From the NCBI GenBank assembly GCA_002305275.1, contig DBQO01000030.1, positions 44,425 through 66,789 on the forward strand: a stretch of 22,365 nucleotides of DNA, given 5' to 3'. The stretch's first letter is position 1. Each line of letters begins with the position of its first letter. Origin of the DNA: Bacteroidales bacterium UBA1392. GTDB lineage: Bacteria > Bacteroidota > Bacteroidia > Bacteroidales > UBA932. Shown in pieces: positions 14,715 through 22,301 of the stretch. A program made the position numbers and the translations under genes. The notes beneath the pieces were generated by a model, which was not told the DNA's origin, made no database searches, and saw only the letters and a list, made by a program, of their open reading frames with translations.

Positions 14715-15914
14715 ATGCTAACATTATCCGAAAAAGCCCAAAAGATGCCGGCTTCCCCTATTAGAAAGCTTGTTCCTTTTGCTGATGCAGCAAAGAAAAG
14801 AGGCGTTAAAGTGTATCACCTCAACATCGGTCAGCCCGACATTGCTTCCCCAAAAGAGGCACTTGATGCTGTAAAGAACAATAAGCTCAAACTTGTCGAG
14901 TATCCCAATTCCGCAGGCAACAAGAGCCTTCTCGAAGGACTTGTAAAGTACTACAAGGGGATTAATATCGATATCGATACATCTTGCATAAACATAACAA
15001 ACGGTGGTAGCGAAGCACTCCAGATTGCACTTGCAGTAACTTGTAACCCTGATGATGAGGTTATCGTTTTTGAGCCCTTCTACACTAACTACAACTCTTT
15101 CGCTTTGCAGAACGATGTTATCCTCAAGCCCATCACCACCAAGATAGAGGATGGTTTTGCTCTTCCCCCGATGTCGGAGGTTGAGAAGAGGATTACTCCC
15201 AAGACAAAAGGTATCATTATCTGCAACCCGGGCAATCCGACTGGTTCTCTATATACAAAAGAGGCATTGATGGAGCTCGGCGCAATTGCCAAAAAATATG
15301 GGCTATATATCTATTCCGACGAGGTATACCGTGAGTTCTGTTATACTGACGAACCTCACTTCTCCTGTATGCATATCCCCGGGCTGGAGGAGAATGTCAT
15401 ACTCCTAGATTCGGTTTCTAAGAGATACAGTCTCTGTGGTGTAAGAATCGGCTTTATAGTATCAAAAAATAAGGAGGTGATGAAATATGTGCTCCGTTAT
15501 GCTCAAGCACGTCTTTGCTCACCTGCCTATGGTCAGATTGCCGCTGAAGGTGCTCTGGATACCCCTGCAGAATATTTCAAGGAAGTTCGTGACGAGTATA
15601 TCCATCGTCGCAATGTGCTAATCGAAGGTCTTAGGAAGATCAAGGGTGTTCAGGTTCCCATGCCTATGGGTGCATTCTATGCTGTGGTGCAACTACCCGT
15701 GGACGACAGCGACAAGTTTGCGCAATGGCTGCTTGAGGAGTTTGAGTATGAAGGTCAGACAGTAATGGTAGCCCCTCTTGCAGGCTTCTATGCCACCAAG
15801 GGACTTGGTACCAATCAGATCCGTATGGCATACGTGCTTAAGGAGGAGGACCTCAAGGCTGCACTGAAGTGCCTCGAGGTGGCTCTTGATAAGTATCCCG
15901 GCAGAGTGAAATAA
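14715..15914 (+). CDS. Pyridoxal-phosphate aminotransferase, class I/II (aspartate aminotransferase-like)
   Basis: Fold-type I PLP enzyme of 399 residues. Visible are HLNIGQPDI (35-43, substrate-domain segment), ITNGGSEALQIAL (94-106, cofactor phosphate contacts), CNPGNPTG (170-177, with N174), YSDEVYREF (200-208, with D202 and Y205), the Schiff-base lysine K236 in DSVSKRYSLCGVRIGF, and R244. This is the AspC/subgroup I-gamma pattern; aspartate and related amino acids are the likely donors, but LL-diaminopimelate or other substrates cannot be excluded. It lies 52 bases after dacB with no promoter match between, only an A/T-rich run (AACAACAATAAACAATAAT), so it is probably read through from dacB. 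A strong terminator follows. Confidence 0.88.
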   Translation: MLTLSEKAQKMPASPIRKLVPFADAAKKRGVKVYHLNIGQPDIASPKEALDAVKNNKLKLVEYPNSAGNKSLLEGLVKYYKGINIDIDTSCINITNGGSEALQIALAVTCNPDDEVIVFEPFYTNYNSFALQNDVILKPITTKIEDGFALPPMSEVEKRITPKTKGIIICNPGNPTGSLYTKEALMELGAIAKKYGLYIYSDEVYREFCYTDEPHFSCMHIPGLEENVILLDSVSKRYSLCGVRIGFIVSKNKEVMKYVLRYAQARLCSPAYGQIAAEGALDTPAEYFKEVRDEYIHRRNVLIEGLRKIKGVQVPMPMGAFYAVVQLPVDDSDKFAQWLLEEFEYEGQTVMVAPLAGFYATKGLGTNQIRMAYVLKEEDLKAALKCLEVALDKYPGRVK

Positions 15915-15944
15915 CTTTTTGCGGAATATAGGCTTCCAAATGAG

Positions 15945-15991
15945 GAGGGTGACAACAAAGTCAAATCGACTTGATGTCACCCTCTCTTTTT
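15945..15991 (+). terminator. Strong intrinsic terminator after the aminotransferase
   Basis: GAGGGTGACA at 15945-15954 pairs perfectly with TGTCACCCTC at 15975-15984. The loop itself contains a nested AAGTC/GACTT stem. The sequence TCTTTTTG follows. It lies 31 bases after the aminotransferase stop and closes the dacB-aminotransferase unit. Confidence 0.88.
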
Positions 15992-16002
15992 GTTATGAGT
16001 CA

Positions 16003-16044
16003 GTTACGAGTGGCACGTAACCTGCACCACGCACCCTGCAACCC
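16003..16044. repeat. Copy of the degenerate G/C-rich repeat family
   Basis: GTTACG at 16003-16008 pairs with CGTAAC at 16016-16021 across 7 bases. The 19 bases at 16017-16035 match 104-122 at 16 positions. The following CTGCAACCC is the reverse complement of the GGGTTGC-type word found at 25-31. It lies just past the stop of the small minus-strand gene and just after the plus-strand terminator. Confidence 0.5.
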
Positions 16045-16049
16045 GGCAC

Positions 16050-16226
16050 TTATTTCGCCGGTGTCCATTTGCATCTGACAGGGGAGATTATTTCTCCACT
16101 TTTCTTCATTTCTGCAAATACTTTGTCAACTACTTTGCGGTCAATTCCTGTCAGTTTTGCAACATCACCTGCTCCAAGGGGTTTGTCCGCCTCTCGCATC
16201 GCTTTTAGTATAGCCTGTTTTTCCAT
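16050..16226 (-). CDS. Small winged-helix-like protein (58 residues)
   Basis: Reading the minus strand from ATG 16226 to TAA 16050 gives a 58-residue protein: MEKQAILKAMREADKPLGAG, then DVAKLTGIDRKVVDKVFAEM, then a basic tail with SPVRCKWTPAK. It has the look of a minimal winged helix: a first helix, the turn KPLGAGDVAKLTG, a recognition helix IDRKVVDKVFAEMKK, and a short wing GEIISPVRC. Similar tiny proteins, annotated as transcriptional regulators, are common in Bacteroidetes. The single Cys near the end is also typical as I recall. It starts 22 bases after the stop of the LytTR gene, so the two are probably co-transcribed. DNA binding is inferred. A CCGGC/GCCGG hairpin overlaps its stop codon. 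Confidence 0.8.
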   Translation of the reverse strand: MEKQAILKAMREADKPLGAGDVAKLTGIDRKVVDKVFAEMKKSGEIISPVRCKWTPAK

Positions 16227-16248
16227 GATTCAAAATATTTATTTAAAG

Positions 16249-17280
16249 TTATTTTATGTTTATATCGTCTAATTCTTTGCCTGCCACCTTTTTCGAGAAG
16301 TGTTCCATAAAGGTGTCGGAATAGCTCTTTGAGATGGGAATTTCTGCAGCACCATCATAATCAAGGTCAATGAAAAACCCTTCTCTTTCACTACGTAGTA
16401 CCTTTATTCGGGATATGTTGACTATATAAGAGCGGTGACATCTGATCAGTGAAGAGCCCTTGAGAGATTTTTCTATTACTTTGAGGGGGCAACGCAGCAT
16501 ATAACTCGACATTTCGCCATTGTTTAGGTAGTGTATGCGCACATAATTGTCCTGAGAGATTATATAGTAGAGGTCGGACTCTTTTATGGAAAACCTCATG
16601 ATGCCATTGTGGTCATAAAGGTTGATGATTCTGGGTTCAATTTCCTGATGAATTGAGCCTATCATATCATCATCTTCATCATCGTCACTCGATTCTACGC
16701 TACTTTTTTTCTTTGCAGGCAAGTCACCTGTACTGATTCCTGCTCCGGCAGGGATGGGTTTGCCATCCATGCTTAGAGGAGTATGCGCACTCCTTCTCCA
16801 TCCGGCATAGAGGATCCTCAAACGCTCTTTGAGGTCTCGTTGGATAGACCATAGTATGGAGATGGTGTTTGAAAGGATAAGTATTGCAATTACCACTACC
16901 AGTCCTTTGGTAAAAATTGTAACAAAAGGGAAATTGCCTATTATAAGGTCCGCTTTCATAAGCGTGTGTGTCACGTAGGAATAAAAGAGAGTTATCACAA
17001 GTGCTTCGGCAAGCATCCAAAGAGCATAACTCCAAGAGCGGAATTGCCGTCTTCTTCTTAGTCTGCACATAAGAACACGACAAGCGGCCAGAATCAGAAA
17101 AGCTACTGCTACGCATCCTACCGTGAGGAAGAACGAAACTGCCCCTGATAGTTTAAACCAGGTTGTGGATGAATAAGGCACATATATTGATAGAAATCCT
17201 ACTGATATGGCAATAGTGACAATGACGGTAACTATCTGGTGCCTTTTTTCAAGCAGATAATCCGGTAATTTCTTATTCAT
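16249..17280 (-). CDS. Membrane-bound LytTR-domain transcriptional regulator
   Basis: A 343-residue protein with four predicted membrane helices (about 15-33, 42-66, 84-102, 119-140), a positively charged stretch, an acidic low-complexity linker (SVESSDDDEDDDMIGS, about 194-209) and a C-terminal LytTR DNA-binding domain (about 215-335). LytTR hallmarks are DLYYIISQDNYVRIHYLNNG, LKVIEKSL, LIRCHRSYIVNISRIKVL and IPISKSYSDTF. It has no receiver domain, so it is not a classical response regulator. Signal input is likely through the membrane part, as in other Bacteroidetes membrane LytTR proteins. It diverges from the fab operon across 165 bases, which makes fatty-acid or membrane control an attractive but unproven role. 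The 58-residue protein follows in the same direction. Confidence 0.88.
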   Translation of the reverse strand: MNKKLPDYLLEKRHQIVTVIVTIAISVGFLSIYVPYSSTTWFKLSGAVSFFLTVGCVAVAFLILAACRVLMCRLRRRRQFRSWSYALWMLAEALVITLFYSYVTHTLMKADLIIGNFPFVTIFTKGLVVVIAILILSNTISILWSIQRDLKERLRILYAGWRRSAHTPLSMDGKPIPAGAGISTGDLPAKKKSSVESSDDDEDDDMIGSIHQEIEPRIINLYDHNGIMRFSIKESDLYYIISQDNYVRIHYLNNGEMSSYMLRCPLKVIEKSLKGSSLIRCHRSYIVNISRIKVLRSEREGFFIDLDYDGAAEIPISKSYSDTFMEHFSKKVAGKELDDINIK

Positions 17281-17297
17281 ATTGTCTAATTAATACT

Positions 17298-17305
17298 CAA
17301 AGTTA
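17298..17305 (-). promoter_or_regulatory. Candidate -7 box of the LytTR gene
   Basis: TAACTTTG on the minus strand, 18 bases before the ATG at 17280, matches TAnnTTTG. No clear -33 box lies at the right distance. The leader would be only about 10 bases or leaderless-like. Confidence 0.45.
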
Positions 17306-17386
17306 GTAAAAGATGCCACAAAAACGAAAATTTTACCCCAAAAGGGACGAATTCTACCACATAACATCACCGACAACCACAATCTT

Positions 17387-17417
17387 TTTGTCATTTGTCG
17401 CCACTAAAATAGATTTG
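17387..17417 (+). promoter_or_regulatory. Promoter of the fab operon
   Basis: TTTG at 17387-17390, 19 bases, then TAGATTTG at 17410-17417: a full match to the Bacteroidetes consensus TTTG-N19-21-TAnnTTTG. Transcription should start near 17423, about 22 bases before the fabH ATG. The same intergenic region carries the LytTR gene promoter on the other strand. Confidence 0.75.
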
Positions 17418-17445
17418 CGGGCGAAACTCAAAAAATTTTGAAAGA

Positions 17446-18405
17446 ATGAATATTATCGGGACGGGGAGGGCCCATCCGTCACTTGTAGTGACCAATGAGA
17501 TGCTCTCCACTTTTCTTGACACAAGTGATGAGTGGATTACCACTCGTACAGGTATAAAACAACGTCATCTTATTTCACATGAAAAGTTAGAGGATCTGGC
17601 TGTGGAAGCATGTAACAAGGCATTGGAAGATGCCGGAATAACCGCTAAGGATCTGGATTTCATAGTTTGCTCCAATGTAGTCAATGAGTACATTACTCCC
17701 TCTCTGAGCTGTATCGTTCAAGGGATGATAGGAGCAACATGCCCCTGTTTTGACCTGAATAGTGCTTGTGCAGGATTTATCTACGCATTGGATGTTGCGG
17801 ACTCTTATTTTAAAGCCAAAAGCAACGTAAACCATATCCTCGTGCTTTGTGCAGAGGAGCCAACACGTATGTGTGATTGGCAGGAGCGCAGCACTTGTGT
17901 CCTTTTTGGGGACGGTGCAGGTGCGGCAGTTCTCACGAGAGGAGATGACTTCAAATCCTTTTCTCTCTCTTCATTTAGCAGCATTGACCCCCTTTATCAG
18001 ATCAGGCAGCTCGAAAAGACTCCTTTCATTACAAAGGAAGAATTCGGAGGCCCGCTCGTAATGAAGGGACAAGATGTCTTTAAACTTGCAGTCAACTCTT
18101 CGCTGAATGATATTCGCAGAGTAGTAGAAGAGACCGGCATCACTTATGATGAAGTAGATTACTATCTTCTCCACCAGGCAAATATCCGTATCATAGAAAC
18201 AATCAGAAAAACGCTCAACCAGGACAAAGTCAAATTTCCGCACAATATCGAGAATTATGGAAACACTTCCTCTGCCAGTCTACCCATTCTCCTTGATGAA
18301 CTAAACCGTAACCAAACACTAAATAGCGGAGATACCATAGTGTTGAGCGCATTTGGAGCAGGCTTCACAGCCGGAGCCTGCCTCCTAAAATGGTCAAAAA
18401 ACTAA
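17446..18405 (+). CDS. fabH: 3-oxoacyl-ACP synthase III (FabH)
   Basis: Starts fatty acid synthesis by condensing an acyl-CoA with malonyl-ACP. The 319-residue protein has the FabH signature DEWITTRTGIKQRH (28-41), the catalytic cysteine C108 in NSACAGFIYAL, H243 in LLHQANIRII and N273 in NYGNTSSAS, which complete the Cys-His-Asn triad. FGDGAGAAVL and the C-terminal SAFGAGFTAGACLL are also typical. It begins almost at the conserved strand (MNIIGTGRAHP) with no spare residues. It is the first gene of the fab operon, and fabK follows after 5 bases. Primer choice (acetyl-CoA or branched acyl-CoA, the latter common in Bacteroidetes) cannot be read from the sequence. Confidence 0.95.
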   Translation: MNIIGTGRAHPSLVVTNEMLSTFLDTSDEWITTRTGIKQRHLISHEKLEDLAVEACNKALEDAGITAKDLDFIVCSNVVNEYITPSLSCIVQGMIGATCPCFDLNSACAGFIYALDVADSYFKAKSNVNHILVLCAEEPTRMCDWQERSTCVLFGDGAGAAVLTRGDDFKSFSLSSFSSIDPLYQIRQLEKTPFITKEEFGGPLVMKGQDVFKLAVNSSLNDIRRVVEETGITYDEVDYYLLHQANIRIIETIRKTLNQDKVKFPHNIENYGNTSSASLPILLDELNRNQTLNSGDTIVLSAFGAGFTAGACLLKWSKN

Positions 18406-18410
18406 AAATC

Positions 18411-19355
18411 ATGATAAAAACAAGAATTACAGAATTGTTGGGTATTGAGTACCCTATTGTACAAGGTGGTATGGCTTGGGTAGCTGATGCCAGTTTGGCT
18501 AGTGCCGTCTCCAATGCCGGAGGCCTGGGCCTTATCTCCAGCATCAATGCAAGTGCGGATACGGTCCTTGAAGAGATCAGAAAATGTAAAAAAATGACAA
18601 ACAAGCCTTTCGGGGTAAATATAATGCTGATGAGTCCTATCGCGGATCAAGTGGCACAGTTTGTTATAGATGAGCAGGTACCGATAGTCTCCACGGGTGC
18701 AGGTACCCCTGCAAAATATATGGAACAATGGCTTAAGGCAGGTATAAAAGTAATACCTGTCGTGGCCTCTGCTGCTTACGCCATACGAATGGAGAAGATA
18801 GGTGCAGTCGCTGTTGTTGCCGAAGGCGGTGAAGCAGGAGGGCATATCGGTGAGATGAATACCATGGCCCTTATACCGCAGGTGTGCGATGCTGTCTCCA
18901 TCCCCGTAATTGCTGCAGGTGGTATTGCAGATGGCAGAGGCTTTGCCGCTGCGATGATGCTCGGTGCAGAAGGTGTTCAAATAGGCACCCGTTTTATTAC
19001 CGCCACTGAATCTAACGCCCACGACAATTATAAGCAAAAAATTATTGCCGCAGGCGATACCGATACCATTGTTACGGGTAAATCTCTTGGGCATCCGGTG
19101 CGAGCATTGAAAACTCCATTTAGCAGAAAATTTGCTCAGATGGAGAACGATCCTACGCAGACCCCTGAATCCATAATGGAATTTGGCAGCGGGTCGCTCC
19201 GTAAAGCGGTTAAGGATGGAGATGAAAAGATGGGCAGCTTCATGGCCGGGCAAGGTTCAGGACTGGTGAAGAAGGTTCAGCCCGCAAAAGAGATTATACT
19301 GGAGATCGTAAGCGATGCCAGGAATCTTCTCGAAGGTTCTTCTAAATATTTTTAA
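18411..19355 (+). CDS. fabK: Enoyl-ACP reductase II (FabK), FMN-dependent
   Basis: TIM-barrel flavoprotein of the nitronate monooxygenase superfamily that reduces the enoyl-ACP double bond, the last step of each elongation cycle. Motifs: YPIVQGGMAWVAD (14-26), SNAGGLGLI (34-42), GVNIMLM (68-74), AEGGEAGGHIG (137-147) with H145 matching the FabK active-site histidine, PVIAAGGIADGRG (165-177) and GAEGVQIGTRFI (185-196, FMN phosphate site). The FabK-like EAGGHIG, together with its place between fabH and fabF, favours enoyl reductase over nitronate monooxygenase. ATG 18411, 5 bases after fabH, is chosen over the overlapping ATG 18390 because it matches family N-termini. FabK is unrelated to FabI, the usual triclosan target. 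Confidence 0.9.
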   Translation: MIKTRITELLGIEYPIVQGGMAWVADASLASAVSNAGGLGLISSINASADTVLEEIRKCKKMTNKPFGVNIMLMSPIADQVAQFVIDEQVPIVSTGAGTPAKYMEQWLKAGIKVIPVVASAAYAIRMEKIGAVAVVAEGGEAGGHIGEMNTMALIPQVCDAVSIPVIAAGGIADGRGFAAAMMLGAEGVQIGTRFITATESNAHDNYKQKIIAAGDTDTIVTGKSLGHPVRALKTPFSRKFAQMENDPTQTPESIMEFGSGSLRKAVKDGDEKMGSFMAGQGSGLVKKVQPAKEIILEIVSDARNLLEGSSKYF

Positions 19356-19356
19356 T

Positions 19357-20601
19357 ATGGCACGTAGAGTAGTTGTAACAGGAATGGGGGTAATATCCCC
19401 CGTTGGAAATAATTTGCAAGAGTTCTGGTCATCCATTATTGCAGGAAAGTGCGGAATAGGGACGATTGAGCGTTTTCCTACGGACAATCTTTTGGTAAAA
19501 ATTGCCGGTGAGGTCAAAAACTTCAACCCCGGTGATCATGGCATTGACCCACCTACTGCACGAAAGAATGATCGTTATGCACTCTTTGCTCTTGCTGCGG
19601 CCCACCAGGCCATGACTGCAAGTGGTCTGAATAAGGAGAATATTGCTCCTGAACGCCTTGGGGTCTATATAGGATCAGGTATCGGGGGTATGGATACCTT
19701 CGTTACAGAGACCACCAAACTGGTTCAGGATGGTCCCAAGTGGGTATCTCCACTTTTTATCCCGATGATGATCTCCAATATTGCTTCCGGCAATATAGCT
19801 ATCGAGTACGATGCGAGGGGTGTTTGTCTGCCGATAGTGACTGCTTGTGCCACGGGTACCCACTCGATAGGAGAGGCCTTTAGGGCTGTAAAACATGGTT
19901 ATGCTGATGCAATCATCTGCGGAGGTTCGGAAGCTGCCGTTCACCCACTTTCCATCAGCGGATTTGCTAATAGCAGAGCACTATCGCGCTCAGAGGATCC
20001 TCTACAGGCCTCTCTGCCTTTCGATATACGTAGGCAGGGTTTTGTCATAGCAGAGGGGGCGGGAATAGTTGTGCTGGAAGAGTACAACCACGCAGTGGCT
20101 CGCGGCGCTAAAATCTATGCGGAGGTCAGTGGCTATGGCAACACCTGTGATGCTTACCATTATACTGCACCGCGCCCGGATGCTACAACAGCAGCTGAGG
20201 CAATGCGCCAGGCACTTGAAGAGGCCGGATACCGAAAGGGAGAAAAAATCCATATCAATGCCCACGGTACCGGAACCCCTCTCAACGACAAGTCCGAGAC
20301 GCTCTCAATAAAACTTGCCGTAGGTGAAGAGGAGGCTCGTAAAGTTGCCATTTGCTCTACCAAGTCCATGACAGGTCATATGCTGGGTGGTGCAGGAGGT
20401 GTAGAGCTGGTAGCGGCCGTGATGGCTCTAAGTGAGGGGATTATTCCTCCCACTATAGGTCTGAATGAGCCGGATCCCGAGTGTGACCTCGATTATACGC
20501 CAAATAAGGCACGCACTTTTGCGGCTGACATTGCTCTCTCCAATTCTCTGGGATTTGGGGGGCACAATGGCTGTATCGCTTTGCGCAGAATCAATTTATA
20601 A
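19357..20601 (+). CDS. fabF: 3-oxoacyl-ACP synthase II (FabF)
   Basis: Elongating condensing enzyme. The 414-residue product begins MARRVVVTGMGVISPVGNN and carries the Cys-His-His triad: C164 in TACATGTHSIGEAF, H303 in INAHGTGTPLNDKSE and H341 in STKSMTGHMLGGAGG, plus K336. SNSLGFGGHNG near the end is the conserved glycine-rich loop. The ATG at 19357 lies one base after the fabK stop; the frame is open from 19315, but those residues overlap fabK and are not part of the family. The sequence is a normal FabF rather than a chain-length factor, since the catalytic cysteine is kept. It is likely to extend most acyl-ACPs in this organism. Confidence 0.95.
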   Translation: MARRVVVTGMGVISPVGNNLQEFWSSIIAGKCGIGTIERFPTDNLLVKIAGEVKNFNPGDHGIDPPTARKNDRYALFALAAAHQAMTASGLNKENIAPERLGVYIGSGIGGMDTFVTETTKLVQDGPKWVSPLFIPMMISNIASGNIAIEYDARGVCLPIVTACATGTHSIGEAFRAVKHGYADAIICGGSEAAVHPLSISGFANSRALSRSEDPLQASLPFDIRRQGFVIAEGAGIVVLEEYNHAVARGAKIYAEVSGYGNTCDAYHYTAPRPDATTAAEAMRQALEEAGYRKGEKIHINAHGTGTPLNDKSETLSIKLAVGEEEARKVAICSTKSMTGHMLGGAGGVELVAAVMALSEGIIPPTIGLNEPDPECDLDYTPNKARTFAADIALSNSLGFGGHNGCIALRRINL

Positions 20602-20611
20602 ACCTTTTAAT

Positions 20612-20619
20612 TATATTTG
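20612..20619 (+). promoter_or_regulatory. Possible internal promoter between fabF and fabZ
   Basis: TATATTTG matches TAnnTTTG and lies 9 bases before the ATG at 20629. No TTTG-like -33 box lies 19-21 bases upstream, and the predicted transcript would start almost at the ATG. It could still provide extra fabZ-fabG transcripts; chance is equally possible in this AT-rich gap. Confidence 0.25.
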
Positions 20620-20628
20620 CACAGGATT

Positions 20629-21069
20629 ATGACTAGAGAGCAGATCAAAGAGTTCATCCCTCACAGAGAGCCGATGATACTGGTTGATAAAATCGAAATC
20701 GATGACAATAATGTGGCACATGCCAGTTACTACGTTACGGGAGATGAATTTTTCCTTAAGGGACACTTTCCCGGCCATCCGGTTGTACCGGGCGTAATAC
20801 TTTGCGAGATGATGGCACAGGCATGCTCGTTGCTTATAGGTGATGATTTGAAGGGACGAACACCTTTTTATGCAGGTATTGAGGGGGTAAGGTTCAAGAA
20901 TTCGGTTTTTCCCGGAGACACTTTTGAAACCACTGCCAGAATTATAGATAAAAAAGGGATGGTCTATTTTACAGAGGCTACCGGGTCTGTAGATGGTAAA
21001 CTGTGCGTGAAAAGCAAACTGGCATTTGCTCTTGTAGACAATGACAAATTGGAGGAGAGAAAACAATAA
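20629..21069 (+). CDS. fabZ: 3-hydroxyacyl-ACP dehydratase (FabZ)
   Basis: Hotdog-fold enzyme that removes water from 3-hydroxyacyl-ACP. The 146-residue protein has IPHREPMILVDKIE (10-23), the active-site LKGHFPGHPVVPGV (43-56, catalytic H46) and ILCEMMAQA (57-65) with the catalytic acid E60. Glutamate is what FabZ uses where FabA has Asp, so FabZ is preferred. GVRFKNSVFPGDT in the second half is also typical. ATG 20629 is chosen because it starts just before the conserved helix (MTREQIKEFIPHREPM). It lies 27 bases after fabF, the largest gap in the operon, and fabG follows after 9 bases. Confidence 0.92.
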   Translation: MTREQIKEFIPHREPMILVDKIEIDDNNVAHASYYVTGDEFFLKGHFPGHPVVPGVILCEMMAQACSLLIGDDLKGRTPFYAGIEGVRFKNSVFPGDTFETTARIIDKKGMVYFTEATGSVDGKLCVKSKLAFALVDNDKLEERKQ

Positions 21070-21078
21070 TTAAGAGAT

Positions 21079-21819
21079 ATGGGACTTCTAAAGGGAAAAA
21101 TCGCACTGGTAACCGGTGCATCGAGAGGTATCGGCAAGGCCATTGCCATTAAATTTGCCCGGGAGGGCGCAGACATTGCATTTACGGCACGTAGCGAGAG
21201 TAAGCACTTTCTCGATACCGTGGCGCAAGTAACGGCATTTGGAGTACGATGCAAAGGATATACTTCAGATGCATCCGATTTTAAGCAGACGCACGAGCTA
21301 GTAGATCAAGTAATGGCTGATTTTGGCAGAATAGACATATTGGTCAACAATGCAGGTGTGACTCGGGACGGTCTTATAATGAGAATGAGCGAAGAGCAGT
21401 GGGATGAAATCCTTACAGTCAATCTTAAATCGGCATTCAACTTCACCCATGCAGTAGTGCCTATTATGGCACGCCAAAGAGGTGGCAGCATAATCAATAT
21501 GACCTCCATCGTGGGTATTTCCGGTAACGCGGGACAATGCAACTATGCAGCTTCGAAAGCAGGGATGATTGGGTTGGCAAAAAGTGTTGCCAAAGAGATG
21601 GGTTCACGCGGTATTCGCGCCAACTCCATAGCCCCGGGATTTGTGGAGACGGAAATGACTGATGCCCTTCCCGAAGATGTACGCCAGGGATGGCTCAAGA
21701 TGATTGCACTCCGTCGCAGCGCCACTCCCGAAGATGTGGCAAATGTTGCCCTATTCCTTGCCTCCGACCTTTCCGGGTACGTCACAGGCCAGACGATAGT
21801 AGTGGATGGAGGAATGTGA
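21079..21819 (+). CDS. fabG: 3-oxoacyl-ACP reductase (FabG)
   Basis: NADPH-dependent short-chain dehydrogenase that reduces 3-oxoacyl-ACP. The 246-residue protein shows the Rossmann glycine motif VTGASRGIGKAIA (11-23), the NNAG motif (90-93), and the catalytic tetrad N115, S143 (NMTSIVG), Y156 and K160 (YAASK). SIAPGFVETEMT and the C-terminal GYVTGQTIVVDGGM are typical FabG. It is the last gene of the operon; the terminator stem begins on the final base of its TGA. Many SDRs resemble FabG, but here context and length make the assignment strong. Confidence 0.94.
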   Translation: MGLLKGKIALVTGASRGIGKAIAIKFAREGADIAFTARSESKHFLDTVAQVTAFGVRCKGYTSDASDFKQTHELVDQVMADFGRIDILVNNAGVTRDGLIMRMSEEQWDEILTVNLKSAFNFTHAVVPIMARQRGGSIINMTSIVGISGNAGQCNYAASKAGMIGLAKSVAKEMGSRGIRANSIAPGFVETEMTDALPEDVRQGWLKMIALRRSATPEDVANVALFLASDLSGYVTGQTIVVDGGM

Positions 21820-21849
21820 AAAATGTTCGGAAATTTCCGAACATTTTTT
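21819..21849 (+). terminator. Intrinsic terminator of the fab operon
   Basis: A perfect 13-base stem: AAAAATGTTCGGA (21819-21831) and TCCGAACATTTTT (21836-21848) around an AATT loop. The T run of the right arm continues to 21849. The stem starts at the last base of the fabG stop codon. Because it is A/T-flanked on both sides it can act in both directions, and it also faces the minus-strand gene at 21905. Confidence 0.92.
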
Positions 21850-21904
21850 AGTGTGTAGTTCAGAGTATGTAGTGTGTAGTGAGTTTGTAGTTCCAAGTTC
21901 CGAG
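21850..21904. repeat. Repeat flanking the four-helix-bundle gene, left side
   Basis: Tandem-like GTAGTGTGTAGT words: GTGTGTAG at 21851-21858, GAGTATGTAGTGTGTAG at 21863-21879, then TTTGTAG at 21884-21890. The 17-base word at 21863-21879 is, in reverse complement, 16/17 identical to 131-147. It lies between the fab terminator and the stop of the gene at 21905-22297, and its orientation is opposite to the repeat on the other side of that gene. Confidence 0.55.
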
Positions 21905-22297
21905 TTATTCTTTAACACCAAATTTACTTGGATTGTTATACATGTACATTAATAGTTTTGTTATCTCAGCGTTTGAAGCACAGTATTTTAGGTAAAGTTC
22001 TTCTGAGATATATCTGTGCTTCCTTGTAAATTCTAACCACACAAGTGTTTCGCTATTTTCGCCTAAACAGTCAGATATTTTCAACAAAAAGTGTTTTAGA
22101 TAATTCCTTTTTCTATAAGCTTCTGCAAAATTTGCACAAACAGATCTACTAGAGCGACGGATTTGACTAGTAAGCGAATATTGTTCTTCCTTAGGAAATG
22201 AGAGAGTTAAATCGAAAATTTCACAAGCCTGTTTAAATGCTCTTTTGTAAACAATCAAATCCCTAAAATCACCAAATTTCTTATAACCCGTATTCAT
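21905..22297 (-). CDS. Four-helix-bundle protein (S23/23S-rRNA intervening-sequence family)
   Basis: A 130-residue, all-helical protein. Family marks are FGDFRDLIVYKRAFKQACEI near the start, FPKEEQYSLTSQIRRSSRSV, the highly conserved CANFAEAYRKRN, and a closing helix with ITKLLMYMYNN. Members of this family are encoded in 23S rRNA intervening sequences, as avd-like partners of reverse transcriptases, and very often alone in Bacteroidetes genomes. No reverse transcriptase or rRNA lies in this window, so this is a solitary copy. The basic surface implied by RRSSRS and RKRN suits nucleic-acid binding, which is inference. The gene is bracketed by CTACA-type repeats in inverted orientation, which suggests a mobile or repeat-associated unit. 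The last residues are GVKE. Confidence 0.9.
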   Translation of the reverse strand: MNTGYKKFGDFRDLIVYKRAFKQACEIFDLTLSFPKEEQYSLTSQIRRSSRSVCANFAEAYRKRNYLKHFLLKISDCLGENSETLVWLEFTRKHRYISEELYLKYCASNAEITKLLMYMYNNPSKFGVKE

Positions 22298-22301
22298 AAC
22301 T

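Noticed and set aside
18402..19253. 283-codon minus-strand open frame
   Set aside because: It is fully antisense to fabK, and its Cys/His/Tyr-rich translation is typical of a shadow frame.
20611..21066. 151-codon minus-strand open frame
   Set aside because: Antisense to fabZ over almost its whole length; no family features.
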